Of a DNA stretch of 33,527 bases, positions 32,020 to 33,527 are shown in pieces. The stretch spans positions 1-33,527 of the forward strand of contig DYHQ01000009.1 of the NCBI GenBank assembly GCA_020724065.1. The letters run 5' to 3'. The stretch comes from Candidatus Puniceispirillum sp. GTDB lineage: Bacteria > Electryoneota > RPQS01 > DYHQ01. A model generated the notes under the pieces. The model worked only from the letters and a program-made list of their open reading frames with translations, was not told the origin of the DNA and searched no databases. A program made the translations under genes and the position numbers. Each line of letters starts with the position of its first letter. Within the stretch, counting starts at the first letter, position 1.

Positions 32020-33300
32020 ATGTCTCGGTTACATGACAAACTCGCTGCCATCATTCCGGCCATGCGAGAAGAAATCCAGGGCGTCAATAAGGAGTTTGGC
32101 GACAAGGTCATCTCTCAGGTGACCGTGGCGCAGGCTTACGGCGGTATGCGGGGGATTATTGGCCTCATTTGCGATACTTCGGAAGTGCCGCCGGACAAGG
32201 GACTTATCATTCGCGGAATCCCCGTCAAGGAGTTGGCCAATCGGCTTCCCGAAGAAATCTTCTGGCTGCTGTGCACAGGCGAGCTGCCCTCGAAGGAGGA
32301 TTTGGCGGATTTACAGATGGATTTGGAGAGTCGCTGCGAAGTTCCCGACTATGTCTGGAAAGTACTGGAGGCGATGCCCAAGGATTCGCATCCGATGGCG
32401 ATGCTCGACACCGGCATTCTCGTCATGGAGCGCGAATCGGTTTTCCGCAAGCGCTATGACGAAGGTATGAAGAAAGCGGAATACTGGATGCCGACTCTTG
32501 AAGACTCGCTGAACCTCATCGCACGCATTTCACCTTTGGCGGCAGGAATCTATCGCATGCGATTTGGCAAAGGCGCTCGGATTGCTCCCAAGAAGGGCCT
32601 GGATTGGGCGGCGAATTACGGACACATGCTTGGCCTCCCGGATCCAACGGGCGAATTCGCCAACCTGATGCGCCTTTATATGGTGCTTCACAGTGATCAT
32701 GAGAGTGGGAATGTGTCGGCTCACACGGCCCACTGCGTCGGCTCGGCGCTCTCGGACGCCTACTATGCCGTTTCGGCGGGACTCAACGGTTTGGCCGGCC
32801 CGCTGCATGGTCTCGCCAATCAGGAATGCCTGGATTGGGTTCTGATGGTCAACAAGAAGTTCAATGGCGCTCCTTCGGAAGAGCAACTTCGCCAGTTCGC
32901 TCAGGAAACGCTGGATGGCGGCAAGGTTATCCCGGGCTATGGCCATGCGGTGCTCCGCATCACGGATCCGCGTTTCGATGCCTTCCACGCTTTCGGCGCT
33001 CGCGTGTGCCCCGACGATGCAACCTACAAGACCGTGGCGAGGGTTTACAAGGTTGTCCCGGAACTGCTGAAGCAAATTCAAAAAATCAAGGACCCGTGGC
33101 CCAATGTGGACGCGGCTTCCGGATGCCTTCTCTACCACTTTGGCATGACGGAATTCAGCTACTACACGGTGCTCTTCAGCGTGTCCCGTACGATGGGACT
33201 GTGCTCGCAGCTCGTGGTGTCGCGCGCATGGGGTGAACCAATTGAGCGTCCGAAATCCCAGCCCACGAAGTGGGTCAAGGAGAAGGTGAAGTCTCTATAA
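32020..33300 (+). CDS. gltA: Citrate synthase, eukaryote/mitochondrial-like type
   Basis: A 426-residue enzyme that condenses oxaloacetate and acetyl-CoA to citrate at the entry of the TCA cycle. Active-site residues correspond to the pig-heart enzyme: H263 in GPLHGLAN, H309 in GYGHAVLR and D364 in NVDAASG. HSDHESGNVSAHTAH and the run from MTEFSYYTVLF to PIERPKS match the mitochondrial type rather than the E. coli hexameric or short Gram-positive types, so the enzyme is expected to be dimeric and not NADH-inhibited. The ATG is preceded by AAAGGAG. It has its own promoter and terminator and seems to be monocistronic. Confidence 0.95.
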   Translation: MSRLHDKLAAIIPAMREEIQGVNKEFGDKVISQVTVAQAYGGMRGIIGLICDTSEVPPDKGLIIRGIPVKELANRLPEEIFWLLCTGELPSKEDLADLQMDLESRCEVPDYVWKVLEAMPKDSHPMAMLDTGILVMERESVFRKRYDEGMKKAEYWMPTLEDSLNLIARISPLAAGIYRMRFGKGARIAPKKGLDWAANYGHMLGLPDPTGEFANLMRLYMVLHSDHESGNVSAHTAHCVGSALSDAYYAVSAGLNGLAGPLHGLANQECLDWVLMVNKKFNGAPSEEQLRQFAQETLDGGKVIPGYGHAVLRITDPRFDAFHAFGARVCPDDATYKTVARVYKVVPELLKQIQKIKDPWPNVDAASGCLLYHFGMTEFSYYTVLFSVSRTMGLCSQLVVSRAWGEPIERPKSQPTKWVKEKVKSL

Positions 33301-33527
33301 GAATACTTCCTGAGTTGGAGAATCTCCAGCTCATTCATTCTGCCAAAACGAAGTCAGCCGACCTCGGAATCCAAGGTCGGCTGGTTTGTTTTTGGCGATA
33401 TTGGCTGCTATGCATATCCGCACTATCTACGATTTGAAGCTACCGGGGCGGAGTCCAAATCGGCCAAAATGGCAGTAAAATGGCAGAAGCAAAAATCTTT
33501 GTGTCGGTTCAGATTCTTCTTGACTTT
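33301..33527 (+). other. Intergenic end of window with terminator, direct repeat and a cut-off promoter
   Basis: No gene is seen. After the citrate synthase terminator there is a tandem AAAATGGCAG repeat (33466-33475 and 33477-33486, an 11-base period) and, at the very end, a TTGACT (33520-33525) that looks like the -35 of the next gene, whose remainder lies outside the window. Confidence 0.5.
33355..33393 (+). terminator. Rho-independent terminator of citrate synthase
   Basis: CAGCCGACCT and AGGTCGGCTG form a perfect ten-base stem with a nine-base loop, followed by GTTTGTTTTT. It lies about 55 bases after the stop codon. Confidence 0.9.

Noticed and set aside
31664-32122. Plus-strand open frame crossing the protease start and the citrate synthase start
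   Set aside because: It overlaps two real genes, and the composition is that of antisense signal peptide and non-coding AT-rich DNA.

Overview
The window looks like chromosomal DNA of a Gram-negative, diderm bacterium from an uncultured or little-studied lineage, most likely in or near the Fibrobacterota-Chlorobiota-Bacteroidota (FCB) superphylum (for example KSB1-, Zixibacteria- or Cloacimonadota-like). This placement is inference. Two large secreted proteins end in the type IX secretion / FlgD-like sorting tail (an NYPNPFN motif followed by a short Lys/Arg-ending strand), and there is a WaaL-like ligase/polymerase and an outer-membrane barrel protein. Against Bacteroidota proper, several genes have strong Shine-Dalgarno sites (AGGAGG) and promoters follow the ordinary sigma-70 pattern TTGAC(A/T)-N17-TAT(A/G)TT. 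Starts at GTG and TTG are common.

Layout. (1) 1-1929: a minus-strand cytoplasmic PAS-PAS histidine kinase with its own terminator and a hairpin-forming leader. (2) 2134-2253: a consensus promoter and tRNA-Ala(CGC). (3) 2444-5005: a reverse transsulfuration pair, cystathionine beta-synthase and a cystathionine gamma-lyase/synthase, whose arginine codons are very unlike the neighbours and which looks acquired. (4) 5036-7577: SRP RNA - dnaX - ybaB - recR, a classic conserved block. (5) 7630-11685: two polytopic envelope-glycan proteins and a DUF89 metal-dependent phosphatase. (6) 11682-15259: a PgsA-like CDP-alcohol phosphatidyltransferase and PgpA, consecutive phospholipid steps, split by a large DNA methyltransferase whose C-terminus resembles a nuclease. 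(7) 15269-22533: cinA - thpR - SRPBCC protein - recA - outer-membrane protein - recX - alaS, tightly packed. (8) 22566-25420: a small membrane protein, aspartate-semialdehyde dehydrogenase and a secreted Asp-box protein. (9) 25426-31858: a convergent beta-CASP metallo-hydrolase, a small secreted protein under a strong promoter, a small ferredoxin-like protein and a 1300-residue secreted subtilisin. (10) 32020-33300: a eukaryote-type citrate synthase with promoter and terminator.

Most of the plus strand from 5 to 25.4 kb reads as long, near-gapless operons of information-processing and envelope genes. The parts that break this pattern are the transsulfuration pair, the methyltransferase, the outer-membrane gene between recA and recX, and the secreted-protein cluster at 23.8-31.9 kb. 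The best candidate for something not well described is the single-chain methyltransferase with its nuclease-like tail. No CRISPR array, insertion sequence, integrase or prophage gene was seen.
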